15,829 nt of DNA from Pseudonocardiales bacterium (GCA_025465405.1 JAODNL010000506.1:1-15829), one strand, 5' to 3'; shown: positions 7,066 through 14,506, counted from the stretch's first letter. Program-made: numbers and translations. The notes: generated by a model not told the origin, from the sequence alone.

Positions 7066-7716
7066 GTGCTCGTCCTCGTCATCGACACGTCGTCGGCCGC
7101 CGTCACGGCCGCTCTCGTCGACGTGTCCGGCCAGGCGACGGTCCGGGCCGAGCGCGTGACGATCAACGCACGCGGGCACGGCGAGCTGCTCGCGCCCTCG
7201 ATTGCCGCGTGCCTGTCCGCCGCGGGTGTGGCGCCGGCCGAGCTGCGCGCGGTCGTGGCCGGCACCGGTCCTGGGCCGTTCACCGGGCTGCGGGTCGGGC
7301 TGGTCACCGCGGCCGTCTTCGCGGCGACGCTCGGCATCCCCACCTACGGCGTGTGCTCACTCGACGCGCTCGGCGACGCCGGTCGCGACGAACCGGCGCT
7401 GCTCGTCGCGACCGACGCCCGGCGCGCGGAGGTCTACTGGGCGCGGTACGCGCGCGGCGCACGGGTCGATGGGCCCGCCGTCAGCCGTCCGGCCGAAGTG
7501 CCGACGGACGGCATCACCGCGGTCGCGGGCCAAGGCGCCGATCTCTACGACTTCGGCGTGCCGGTACGCCCGGAGCGGTACCCGCCGCCCGGTTCGTTGG
7601 CGCGATGCGCCGCCGACCGGGTGCGCGCGAGGGCGCCGAGCGAACCGCTCGTCCCGCTGTATCTGCGGCGCCCGGACGCGGTGGCACCCGGCGCCCCGAA
7701 GGCGGTGACCCCGTGA
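7066..7716 (+). CDS. tsaB: tRNA t6A biosynthesis protein TsaB
   Basis: TsaB is the non-catalytic ASKHA-fold partner of TsaD in the t6A complex. The N-terminal strand LVLVIDTSSAAVTAAL (phosphate-1-like motif) and GTGPGPFTGLRVGLVTA match the family well. The C-terminal PLYLRRPDA is the typical TsaB ending, though here about 10 residues follow it. The 216-residue length is normal. Start is GTG at 7066, directly after the tsaE stop, which places the first beta strand at the N-terminus. Its stop overlaps the rimI start (GTGA). The gene lacks the HxxxH metal motif present in TsaD, as expected for the inactive paralogue. Confidence 0.92.
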   Translation: MLVLVIDTSSAAVTAALVDVSGQATVRAERVTINARGHGELLAPSIAACLSAAGVAPAELRAVVAGTGPGPFTGLRVGLVTAAVFAATLGIPTYGVCSLDALGDAGRDEPALLVATDARRAEVYWARYARGARVDGPAVSRPAEVPTDGITAVAGQGADLYDFGVPVRPERYPPPGSLARCAADRVRARAPSEPLVPLYLRRPDAVAPGAPKAVTP

Positions 7717-8171
7717 GCCGCGGCGCGGAAATCGCGATCGTGCCGATGCGCGCGGAGCACATCGACGCGCTGATGCCTTACGAGCGCGAGATGTTCGGCG
7801 CCGAGGCCTGGACGGCAAGTGGCTACCGGACCGAGTTGGCCGACACCGAGCGCCGCTACTACCTCGCCGGGCTCACGGGCGACGAGCTGCTGGGCTGGGC
7901 CGGGGTCATGGTCATCGGCGACTCGGCGGAGATCCTCACCGTGGGCGTGATCCCGGCCGCCCGCCGCCACGGCCTGGGTCGCCGGCTGCTCGACGGCCTG
8001 CTCGACGAGGCCCGTCGCCGCGGCGCCGTCGAGGTCTTTCTCGAGGTGCGCGTCGACAACGAGGCCGCACAATCCCTTTATGCCAGCGAAGGATTCGCGC
8101 AGGTCGGGCTGCGACCCGGGTACTACGACGCCGGGCGCGTGGACGCGGTGGTGATGCACCGTGAGCTCTGA
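7713..8171 (+). CDS. rimI: Ribosomal protein S18 alanine N-acetyltransferase (GNAT family)
   Basis: RimI acetylates the N-terminal alanine of ribosomal protein S18 with acetyl-CoA; some homologues accept other N-termini. The 152-residue protein has the GNAT fold signatures. ILTVGVIPAARRHGLGRRLL includes the acetyl-CoA pyrophosphate loop (RRHGLG), and FLEVRVDNEAAQSLYASEGF and VGLRPGYY are the typical RimI C-terminal motifs. Start is GTG at 7713, overlapping the tsaB stop by GTGA. Its 3' end overlaps the start of tsaD by 11 bases. Position between tsaB and tsaD is the common bacterial arrangement and supports the RimI name over a generic GNAT; substrate specificity is inferred. Confidence 0.9.
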   Translation: MSRGAEIAIVPMRAEHIDALMPYEREMFGAEAWTASGYRTELADTERRYYLAGLTGDELLGWAGVMVIGDSAEILTVGVIPAARRHGLGRRLLDGLLDEARRRGAVEVFLEVRVDNEAAQSLYASEGFAQVGLRPGYYDAGRVDAVVMHREL

Positions 8172-9195
8172 CCAGCCGCTCGTCCTGGGCATCGAGACCT
8201 CCTGCGACGAGACCGGCGTCGGCATCGTCCGTGGCACGACGCTGCTCGCCGACGCAGTTGCGAGCAGCGTGGACGAGCACGCCCGCTTCGGTGGTGTCGT
8301 GCCCGAGGTGGCCAGCCGCGCGCACCTGCAGGCGATGGTCCCGACGCTGGAGCGCGCCCTCGCGACGGCTGGAGTCCGCGCCGCGGATGTCGATGCGGTC
8401 GCAGTCACCGCCGGGCCCGGGCTCGCCGGTGCGCTGCTCGTCGGCGTCGCCGCGGCCAAGGCGTACGCGCTCGCGCTCGGCAAACCGCTTTACGGGATCA
8501 ACCACCTGGCCGCCCATGTCGCCGTGGACCTGCTCGAGCACGGACCGCTCGACGAGCCGTGCGTGGCGCTGCTCGTCTCGGGTGGGCACTCGTCGCTGCT
8601 CATGGTGCCGCGCGTCGGGGGCGAGGACGTCGTCGAGCTCGGCGCCACGGTCGACGACGCCGCGGGCGAGGCCTACGACAAGGTGGCCCGGCTGCTCGGG
8701 CTGCCGTTCCCCGGCGGGCCGCCGATCGACCGGCTGGCCGCCGAGGGCGATCCTGACGCGATCGCGTTCCCTCGCGCGATGCGTGAGGACGGCTTCGCTT
8801 TCTCCTTCTCCGGGCTGAAGACGGCGGTCGCGCGCTGGGTCGAGGCGCGGCGGCGGGCCGGCGAGCCGGTACCGATCGCCGACGTCGCGGCATCGTTCCA
8901 GGAAGCGGTCGCCGACGTGCTGACCGCGAAGGCGATTCGGGCGGCGGCCGACCAGGGTGTCGAGCACCTGATCATCGGCGGCGGTGTCGCGGCGAACTCA
9001 CGGCTGAGGGCGCTGGCGCAGCAGCGGTGCGACGCCGCGGGCATCCGGCTGCGGGTGCCGCGTCCCGGCCTGTGCACCGACAACGGCGCGATGGTGGCGG
9101 CACTGGGCGCCCAGCTGGTGGCGCACGGCGCGACACCGTCCGCGCTGGACCTGCCCGCCGACTCCGCGCTGCCGGTCACGGACGTTCTGGTCTGA
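8161..9195 (+). CDS. tsaD: tRNA N6-adenosine threonylcarbamoyltransferase TsaD
   Basis: TsaD transfers the threonylcarbamoyl group from threonylcarbamoyl-AMP to A37 of tRNA, working with TsaB and TsaE from the same operon. The TsaC/Sua5 enzyme that makes the substrate is not in this window. The 344-residue protein has GIETSCDETGVGI at residues 10-22. The metal-binding His115 and His119 lie in NHLAAHV, and Asp307 in LCTDNGAM. VSGGHSSLL, GEAYDKVARLLGLPFPGGP, FSFSGLKTAV and GGGVAANSRLR are further family motifs. Start is GTG at 8161 inside the end of rimI; it gives the standard short lead before the first strand. The stop shares one base with the ATG of the following small gene. Confidence 0.97.
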   Translation: MSSDQPLVLGIETSCDETGVGIVRGTTLLADAVASSVDEHARFGGVVPEVASRAHLQAMVPTLERALATAGVRAADVDAVAVTAGPGLAGALLVGVAAAKAYALALGKPLYGINHLAAHVAVDLLEHGPLDEPCVALLVSGGHSSLLMVPRVGGEDVVELGATVDDAAGEAYDKVARLLGLPFPGGPPIDRLAAEGDPDAIAFPRAMREDGFAFSFSGLKTAVARWVEARRRAGEPVPIADVAASFQEAVADVLTAKAIRAAADQGVEHLIIGGGVAANSRLRALAQQRCDAAGIRLRVPRPGLCTDNGAMVAALGAQLVAHGATPSALDLPADSALPVTDVLV

Positions 9196-9422
9196 TGGCA
9201 GTCATGTGGGAGGTTCGTGCGGCAGACGGCCGGCTGGACGACCTCGTCGCCTACGTCGACGCCCACGCCGATCCGTCCGCGCGCGTCTACCGGGCCGGCG
9301 GGGTCGAACCGCGCGTCGTCGTGATCGACCCGACCGAGCGCGGCGTTCCCGACGTGCCCGCCCACCTCGTTGCGCGAGCGCCGCACGCCTGGCGGTTCGA
9401 CGAGGTGCCGCGCTCCGGCTGA
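9195..9422 (+). CDS. Small hypothetical protein, 75 residues
   Basis: A short open frame whose ATG shares its first base with the last base of the tsaD stop (TGATG), suggesting co-translation with the t6A operon. I do not recognise a named domain. The product begins MAVMWEVRAADGRLDDLVAY and has a central hydrophobic strand PRVVVIDPT. It ends HLVARAPHAWRFDEVPRSG, with the tryptophan-containing end looking like a defined motif rather than random sequence. There is no signal peptide or membrane helix. A second in-frame ATG at 9204 is an alternative start. Continuous spacing, the shared stop/start and the ordered composition argue that it is real. The frame of the next gene can be extended back over its 3' end (TTG at 9370), but I do not use that start. 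Confidence 0.65.
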   Translation: MAVMWEVRAADGRLDDLVAYVDAHADPSARVYRAGGVEPRVVVIDPTERGVPDVPAHLVARAPHAWRFDEVPRSG

Positions 9423-9459
9423 GGTTGCGGCAACCCGCACGGCGCAGCAGAGTTCTGGC

Positions 9460-12429
9460 GTGGCTACGACGGACGGCGAGCGCCAGAGCAGACGGGCCGG
9501 CCTGCCGGGACCGGCCGACGCGCTCCGCATCGCACGGCGGATCAGTGCCACCGCCCGCAACGCCGCCGAGGTCGTCCGCTTCGGCGGCCTGGAGACCGGC
9601 GAGCAGCCGTCGCCGTACACGGTGGCGGCCGAGCAGCCCAACTACCGGCTGCGGCACTACTTCGCCGATGACGTGACTGCGGGCAGCACTCCGATCTTGC
9701 TCGTGCCGCCGCTGATGATGACCACCGAGGTCTGGGACGTATCGCCCGCTACGTCCGCGGTGGCCAGCCTGCACGCCGACGGCATCGACACCTGGGTCGT
9801 GGACTTCGGCGATCCCGGCCACGAGCCGGGCGGCCTGGAGCGCACGCTCACCGACCACGTCCTCGCCGTCAGCGACGCCGTCGACCGGGTACACGCAGCC
9901 ACCGGCCATGACGTCGTGCTCGCAGGCTATTCGCAGGGCGGCATGTTCGCCTATCAAGCAGCGGCGTTGCGTCGCGGCAAGGCCATCGACTCGCTGGTCA
10001 CGTTCGGCTCGCCGGCCGACACGACGGCCCCGCTGCCCATCCCGATCTCCCCGGACATGGCGGCTCGGCTGGCGACGGCGTTGGTCGACAGCGGAATCCT
10101 GCGCCGGCTCACCCTGCCGCGCTGGGCCGCCCGGCTGGGCTTCAAACTGCTCTCGCCGGCGAAGTCGGTGCAGGGACGCATCGAGTTCCTGCTGGCGCTG
10201 CACGATCGCGAGGCGCTGCTGCCCCGCGAACGGCAGCGCCGTTTCCTCGACTCCGAGGGCTGGACCGCCTACTCCGGCCCCGCGATCGCGGAACTGCTCG
10301 AGCAGTTCGTGACCCACAACCGGATGCTCGAAGGCGGTTTCGTGATCGACGACCGCCTCGTCACGCTCGCCGACATCGAGGTGCCGATCATGACGGTCGT
10401 CGGGAGCACCGACACGATCGGCCATCCGGATGCGGTGCGGGCCATCCGCCGGGCCGCTCCCCGCGCGGACGTGTACGAGCTGACCCTGCACGACGGCCAC
10501 TTCGGGCTCGTCGTCGGCACGACGGCAACGGATCGCACGTGGCCCGCGGTCGGGGCGTGGACCCGCTGGCGAGCGGGCGTCGCGGACCTGCCCGAGGACA
10601 TCGTCCCCGCCGAACAGGTCCAGTCGAGGCCACTGCTTCCGGGCGCGGGCGCGGCCGCTCTCGCGCAGGCCGCCGAGTTCGGCGTCGGCGCTACCCGAAT
10701 CGTCCTGGGGACGGCCCGGCAGGCCGTACACGCCGTTCGCGGCATCGTCTCCGAAGCGCCCGCCCAGTTGCCGCGCCTGGCCCGCATCGAGCACCTCGAC
10801 GCCGCGACCCGAATTTCGCTCGGGTTGCTTCTGGACGAGCAGGCGCACCGGGCCCCGGACGACGTGGTCTTCCTCTTCGGCGATCGCGCCTACCGGCATC
10901 GCGACGTCAAGCACCGCGTGGACAGTGTCGTGAAGGGCCTCGTCAGCGTCGGTATCCGGCACGGCGACCGCGTCGGTGTGCTGATGAGCACCCGGCCGAG
11001 CTCGTTCACCGTGGTCGCCGCGCTGAGCCGGCTCGGCGCGACGGCGGTGCTGCTGCGGCCGGACGGCGACCTGCGCCGGGAGACCGAGCTGGGCCGGGTC
11101 GCGTGGGTGATCTCCGATCCCGAGCACGCGGGCGGCGCCGAGTCGCTGGAGGACGTGACGTGGTGCGTGCTCGGTGTCGGTACGCGCTCGCGGGAGCTCG
11201 ATCCGGCGGTGCTCGACATCGAGCGCATCGACCCGGACCAGGTCGAGCTGCCGGCCTGGTACGCGGACAACCCGCACCGGGCCGGTGACGTGGCATTCGT
11301 CGTGTTCACCGGCGAGGGCACGGGTACCCGGGCCGTCGAGGTCACGAATCGACGCTGGGCGATGTCTGCGCTCGGTACCGCGAGCGCGGCGGCCCTGAAA
11401 CCGGGCGACACGGTCTACAGCACGACACCGCACCACCACTCGTCGGCGCTGCTGATGAGCATCGGCGGGGCAGTGGCCGGCGGGGCGCGCTTCGCGATGG
11501 CCAGCGCCGACGATCCGGACACGTTCTGGGCCGAGGTGCGGCGCTACGGCGTGACGCACGTCTCCTACACCTGGACGTCGTTGCGCGCGGTCTCGCTGGC
11601 ACCGCCCAACCCCAGCGAGGCCCACCATCCGGTCCGGATGTTCATGGGCTCGGGCATGCCGCGCAACCTGTGGCGACGGGTGGCCGAGCGCTTCCCGACC
11701 GCGCGCGTCCTGGAGTTCTACGCCTCCGCCGACGGCGAGGTCATCCTGGCCAACGTCAAAAGCACGCCGATCGGATCGATGGGACGACCGCTGCCCGGCA
11801 CGCCGGACGTCCGGGTGGCCGCGTTCGATCGGGTGGCGCTGGCACTGGAGCTCGGCGCGGACGGCCTGGCGCGGGAGTGCGACGCCAACGAGGTCGGGCT
11901 GCTGCTGTCGCGTTTCGATCCCGCGGCTCCGGGCGTGCCGCTGCGGGGCGTGTTCGAGCCCGGCGACGCGTGGCGCTCGACCGGTGACCTGTTCCTGCGC
12001 GACGAGCACGGCGATCTGTGGCTCGTGGACCCGGTCACCGCGCTGATCCGCACCGCGCACGGCCCGGTCCTGCCGGCCGCCGCCCGGATGGTGCTCGGCA
12101 CCATTCCGGCCGTCGACCTGTACGTGGCGTACGGGGTACCCGAGGCCGAGAGCGAGGGTGGGGGCGACGCCGCGGGCTTCGAGGTCATGGTCGCGGCGGT
12201 GTCTGTGCGGCCCCGCATGAAGCTCACGGCCGGCGAGCTGGACCGTGCGTTCGACCGGTTGCCCGCCTCGCATCGCCCGAGCTACGTGCAGGTCGTGCCC
12301 TCGATCCCGGTGACGACCTGGCACCGCCCGCAGTGGCGGTCGCTGCAGAAGGCCGGCGTCCCCGCGCCCACCCGCACCCGCAAAGTTTGGCGCCTCGGGC
12401 CGGATCATCAGCACTACGAGCAAGTCTGA
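9460..12429 (+). CDS. Bifunctional PhaC-like alpha/beta hydrolase (lipase) - AMP-binding acyl-CoA synthetase fusion, Rv1683-like
   Basis: A 989-residue two-domain protein. The first domain (about residues 60-380) resembles class III PHA synthases in ILLVPPLMM and WVVDFGDPG. Its nucleophile motif GYSQGG carries serine (Ser158) where PHA synthases have cysteine; Asp318 in VGSTDTI and His347 in HDGHFGLVVG complete a likely triad. The second domain (about 455-970) is an ANL adenylating domain, with GLLLDEQAHRAPDDVVFLFG at its start and STGDLFLRDEHGDLWLVD near the hinge. Its core motifs are weak: FTGEGTGTRAVEV for the P-loop, FYASADGE instead of the usual Y-x-x-T-E, and a WHRPQW stretch where the catalytic lysine is expected. 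The layout recalls M. tuberculosis Rv1683 (about 999 residues), whose BCG counterpart was reported on lipid droplets in triacylglycerol turnover. GTG at 9460 is chosen because it follows the small gene and lacks a better rival; no strong RBS is seen. No membrane helix or signal peptide. Confidence 0.82.
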   Translation: MATTDGERQSRRAGLPGPADALRIARRISATARNAAEVVRFGGLETGEQPSPYTVAAEQPNYRLRHYFADDVTAGSTPILLVPPLMMTTEVWDVSPATSAVASLHADGIDTWVVDFGDPGHEPGGLERTLTDHVLAVSDAVDRVHAATGHDVVLAGYSQGGMFAYQAAALRRGKAIDSLVTFGSPADTTAPLPIPISPDMAARLATALVDSGILRRLTLPRWAARLGFKLLSPAKSVQGRIEFLLALHDREALLPRERQRRFLDSEGWTAYSGPAIAELLEQFVTHNRMLEGGFVIDDRLVTLADIEVPIMTVVGSTDTIGHPDAVRAIRRAAPRADVYELTLHDGHFGLVVGTTATDRTWPAVGAWTRWRAGVADLPEDIVPAEQVQSRPLLPGAGAAALAQAAEFGVGATRIVLGTARQAVHAVRGIVSEAPAQLPRLARIEHLDAATRISLGLLLDEQAHRAPDDVVFLFGDRAYRHRDVKHRVDSVVKGLVSVGIRHGDRVGVLMSTRPSSFTVVAALSRLGATAVLLRPDGDLRRETELGRVAWVISDPEHAGGAESLEDVTWCVLGVGTRSRELDPAVLDIERIDPDQVELPAWYADNPHRAGDVAFVVFTGEGTGTRAVEVTNRRWAMSALGTASAAALKPGDTVYSTTPHHHSSALLMSIGGAVAGGARFAMASADDPDTFWAEVRRYGVTHVSYTWTSLRAVSLAPPNPSEAHHPVRMFMGSGMPRNLWRRVAERFPTARVLEFYASADGEVILANVKSTPIGSMGRPLPGTPDVRVAAFDRVALALELGADGLARECDANEVGLLLSRFDPAAPGVPLRGVFEPGDAWRSTGDLFLRDEHGDLWLVDPVTALIRTAHGPVLPAAARMVLGTIPAVDLYVAYGVPEAESEGGGDAAGFEVMVAAVSVRPRMKLTAGELDRAFDRLPASHRPSYVQVVPSIPVTTWHRPQWRSLQKAGVPAPTRTRKVWRLGPDHQHYEQV

Positions 12430-12492
12430 CGACTGCCTCACGCGCCGCTCTCGTCATCCGGACGGGTGACCCGGCGGCGGAGACGGCGCGGG

Positions 12493-12520
12493 TGCAACGT
12501 TTCGGCGGTTCCAGGTGTCT
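12493..12520 (+). promoter_or_regulatory. Candidate ECF-type promoter, possibly autoregulatory
   Basis: TGCAACG (12493-12499) and GTGTCT (12515-12520) are separated by 15 bases. This resembles the AAC-containing -35 and GTC-containing -10 boxes of ECF sigma promoters. A start about 7 bases downstream would leave a short leader containing the GGAGG at 12531-12535. ECF sigma genes often drive their own promoters, so this may be the site read by the downstream product. Pattern match only. Confidence 0.4.
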
Positions 12521-12530
12521 GCTAGGGCGT

Positions 12531-12535
12531 GGAGG
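12531..12535 (+). promoter_or_regulatory. Ribosome binding site deciding the sigma factor start
   Basis: GGAGG ends 5 bases before GTG at 12541. An earlier in-frame GTG at 12529 overlaps this GGAGG and has no site of its own, so 12541 is the better start. Confidence 0.7.
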
Positions 12536-12540
12536 TACTG

Positions 12541-13050
12541 GTGGACGCTGAGCTCGGTTTCGCGGGTTTCGTCCGCGCGAACACCGCTGCTCTGCTGCGC
12601 ACCGCCTACCTGCTGACCGGTAACGCGCCGGCGGCCGAGGAACTGGTGCAGGACACGCTGGTACGTCTCTTCCCGAAGTGGGACAAAGTGCAGGCCGCCG
12701 ACGTGCCGCTGGCCTATGTCCGGCGGTCGGTGACCAACGCGTTCGTCAACGAGAGACGCCGCCCGGCCAGCCGTGAGCTGGTGCTGGACGTGCTGCCCGA
12801 ACGACACGACCCGCGTGACGCCACTGACCAGCTGGCCGACCGCGACGAGATCTGGATCATGCTGCGCACCCTGCCGGACAGGCAGCGCGCCGCGCTGGTC
12901 ATGAGGTACTTCCACGACCTGCCCGACGACGAGATCGCCGACGCCCTCGGCTGCCGCGTCGGGACGGTCCGCAGCTTGATCAGCCGCGGACTGGTGGCGA
13001 TGCGCGAGGCGCGGGCCGCGCAGCCGCCCTCGGCGAGGAGGTTCGAATGA
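12541..13050 (+). CDS. ECF RNA polymerase sigma factor, SigE family
   Basis: A 169-residue ECF sigma factor, which directs RNA polymerase to a small regulon, probably in response to an envelope signal. Region 2 (about residues 5-73) has LLRTAYLLTGNAPAAEELVQ, the standard sigma-70 region 2 helix, then TLVRLFPKWDKV and YVRRSVTNAFVNERRR. Region 4 (about 105-157) has LPDRQRAALVMRYFHDLPDD, then EIADALGCRVGTVRSLISRG, a helix-turn-helix for -35 recognition. The pattern fits the actinobacterial SigE-family group. GTG at 12541 follows a good GGAGG; the product then starts MDAELGFAGFVRANTAALLR, as group members usually do. The stop overlaps the start of the membrane beta-propeller gene (ATGA). No zinc-binding anti-sigma gene is nearby, so the overlapping gene is the natural regulator candidate. 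Confidence 0.92.
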   Translation: MDAELGFAGFVRANTAALLRTAYLLTGNAPAAEELVQDTLVRLFPKWDKVQAADVPLAYVRRSVTNAFVNERRRPASRELVLDVLPERHDPRDATDQLADRDEIWIMLRTLPDRQRAALVMRYFHDLPDDEIADALGCRVGTVRSLISRGLVAMREARAAQPPSARRFE

Positions 13051-14435
13051 GTAACGACGCCGAGCTCGAGGCTGCGCTGCGCGCCAGCCTCGCCGAGCGG
13101 GCCCGGCATACCCCGCCGACCGGCCCGCTGGCCGGACGCATCATGGCCGAGGTCGAAGACCTGCCGCGGGCCGGCCGGCGCCGCCACCCGCGCAACGACC
13201 GCTGGCGAACCTGGAGCCTGCCGCTGGTCGCCGCCGGGTCGGTGGCCGCGATCGTGGGTGCGCTCGTCGGCGTCAGCCACGTCCGGCACTCCGCCCACGA
13301 AGCCCCGGCGGTCCGGCCGTCCATAGCCTCGACGCCCACGCCCACGATGCCGACGGCACCGCCGAGCACCGTCGCGCCGACGACCGCGAGCCCGTCCCCG
13401 CCGGCCACGACGTCCGTGGCGGCGGTGCCCGGATTGACCCATTTCCACGTCATCGACCTGACCTTCGTCGGGGACGCGGACGGCTGGGCGCTCGGCACCG
13501 CCGACTGCCTCGACGGGTCGGGACAGCCCTGTGCGGCGATGGTGCGGACCGCCGACGGCGGGCGGACCTGGACCAGCATGAAGCAACCGCCCGCCAACGT
13601 TCCGCTCCCTGTCTGCAACGATCCGTGTGTCCAGAGCATCCGATTCGCCACGCCGCAGATCGGTTACGCCTTCAGCCCGAGCGCCCTGTTCATGACGACC
13701 GACGCCGGCCGCAGCTGGCAGCGTCAGCCGGGGGGAGCGGACGCGTTGGAGACCCTCGACGGCAACGCCCTCCGGGTGGACACGGCGCTGCCGTGCTCGC
13801 CGCCCGGATGCCACTATCGGGTGCAGACGGCCCAGCTCGGCAGCCCGGCCTGGCACGCGGTCGCCCTGCCGGGCAGCCAGCCGAACATGAGCGTGGGCGT
13901 GACCCTGTCCCGCACCGGAAGCCGAGCCTTCGTCGAGGTGTACGGCCACCCGGCCGGCGGCGCCCAGGACGCGCGCTCGACGCTGTTCGTCTCCACGGAC
14001 GACGGCGCGTCCTGGACCAACCGGGGCGAGCCGTGCCCTAGAGACGTCGGTGGCGAGGTGGACAGCACGGCGCTGGCGAGTGCAGCTGACGGGTCGGTGA
14101 CGCTGCTGTGCACTCCGCGCGGGTCGCAGGGTGCGCAGTACACGATCACGTCAACCGACGGCGGTGCGACGTTCGGCGCGCCGGACCGCCGGGCGCTCGG
14201 CGCCGCGCCCGTCTCGGCGTTCGGTGCCGCATCTGCCTCGGTGCTCATCGCGTCGTCCGACAGCACCTACCGGAGCACCGACGGCGGCCAGACGTGGCGG
14301 CGGGTCGGCTCGCTACCCGGAATCGTCACGTGGATCGGGTTCGAGTCGGCGACGGTCGGCCGGGCCACCGACGGGCGCACGGTGTGGACCACGCGCGACG
14401 CCGGGCTCGACTGGAGCGCGTACACGTTCGGGTGA
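13047..14435 (+). CDS. Single-pass membrane protein with extracytoplasmic Asp-box (BNR) beta-propeller; candidate anti-sigma sensor
   Basis: A 462-residue protein of unproven function. The N-terminal 55 or so residues are charged and cytoplasmic (MSNDAELEAALRASLAERAR, then an Arg-rich RRRHPRNDRWR). A transmembrane helix follows at about 58-80 (LPLVAAGSVAAIVGALVGVS). Next comes a Pro/Ser/Thr linker (about 86-125), then a domain with six Asp-box-like repeats: ADGGRTW (169-175), TDAGRSW (218-224), TDDGASW (317-323), TDGGATF (370-376), TDGGQTW (411-417) and RDAGLDW (450-456). These are typical of BNR/Ycf48-like propellers. Eight cysteines (154, 162, 190, 194, 250, 255, 330, 355) lie in the outer domain and could form disulfides. 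Start overlaps the sigma stop, with GAGGAGG just upstream (13035-13041). The pairing suggests it holds the sigma factor at the membrane and senses something outside. No ZAS zinc motif (HxxxCxxC) is seen. A plain secreted-type propeller co-expressed by the sigma factor is the alternative. Confidence 0.75.
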   Translation: MSNDAELEAALRASLAERARHTPPTGPLAGRIMAEVEDLPRAGRRRHPRNDRWRTWSLPLVAAGSVAAIVGALVGVSHVRHSAHEAPAVRPSIASTPTPTMPTAPPSTVAPTTASPSPPATTSVAAVPGLTHFHVIDLTFVGDADGWALGTADCLDGSGQPCAAMVRTADGGRTWTSMKQPPANVPLPVCNDPCVQSIRFATPQIGYAFSPSALFMTTDAGRSWQRQPGGADALETLDGNALRVDTALPCSPPGCHYRVQTAQLGSPAWHAVALPGSQPNMSVGVTLSRTGSRAFVEVYGHPAGGAQDARSTLFVSTDDGASWTNRGEPCPRDVGGEVDSTALASAADGSVTLLCTPRGSQGAQYTITSTDGGATFGAPDRRALGAAPVSAFGAASASVLIASSDSTYRSTDGGQTWRRVGSLPGIVTWIGFESATVGRATDGRTVWTTRDAGLDWSAYTFG

Positions 14436-14457
14436 CGGCCGCGCGGCCGTCACCCGA
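14428..14457. terminator. Perfect 30-bp palindrome at the end of the sigma factor operon
   Basis: Arms of 13 bases (14428-14440 and 14445-14457; core GGGTGACGGCC / GGCCGTCACCC) flank a GCGC loop. The left arm includes the stop codon of the propeller gene. The very stable GC hairpin without T-tract fits the terminators common in actinobacteria and would insulate the sigma operon from groES. A protein-binding role is also possible. Confidence 0.72.
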
Positions 14458-14472
14458 GTGCCGACCCCGGCA

Positions 14473-14501
14473 TTGAGAGTTGGCACTCGCCGCGTTAGAG
14501 T
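14473..14501 (+). promoter_or_regulatory. Promoter of groES
   Basis: TTGAGA (14473-14478) and TAGAGT (14496-14501) are 17 bases apart, close to the housekeeping sigma consensus. The -10 and spacer are covered by the CIRCE operator, as expected for HrcA repression. Transcription from about 14508 would give a leader of roughly 73 bases. Confidence 0.65.
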
Positions 14502-14506
14502 GCCAA
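14480..14506. promoter_or_regulatory. CIRCE operator (HrcA binding site)
   Basis: TTGGCACTC, 9 spacer bases, GAGTGCCAA: a perfect 9-N9-9 inverted repeat. It differs from the canonical TTAGCACTC-N9-GAGTGCTAA by one base per arm, and the two changes compensate so that symmetry is kept. CIRCE is bound by the heat-inducible repressor HrcA upstream of groE operons. The hrcA gene is not in this window. Confidence 0.93.

Noticed and set aside
9370..9459. Upstream TTG start for the fusion gene, which would overlap the 75-residue gene
   Set aside because: The extra 30 residues look unstructured and the TTG has no RBS; GTG at 9460 after the small gene gives a length close to Rv1683-type proteins.
9202..12441. 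Open frame of 1079 codons on the minus strand opposite the lipase-synthetase fusion
   Set aside because: It is antisense to a gene with clear domains on the plus strand. Its product is rich in Arg, Gly, Asp and His with no recognisable motif, as expected from GC-rich third-position bias.
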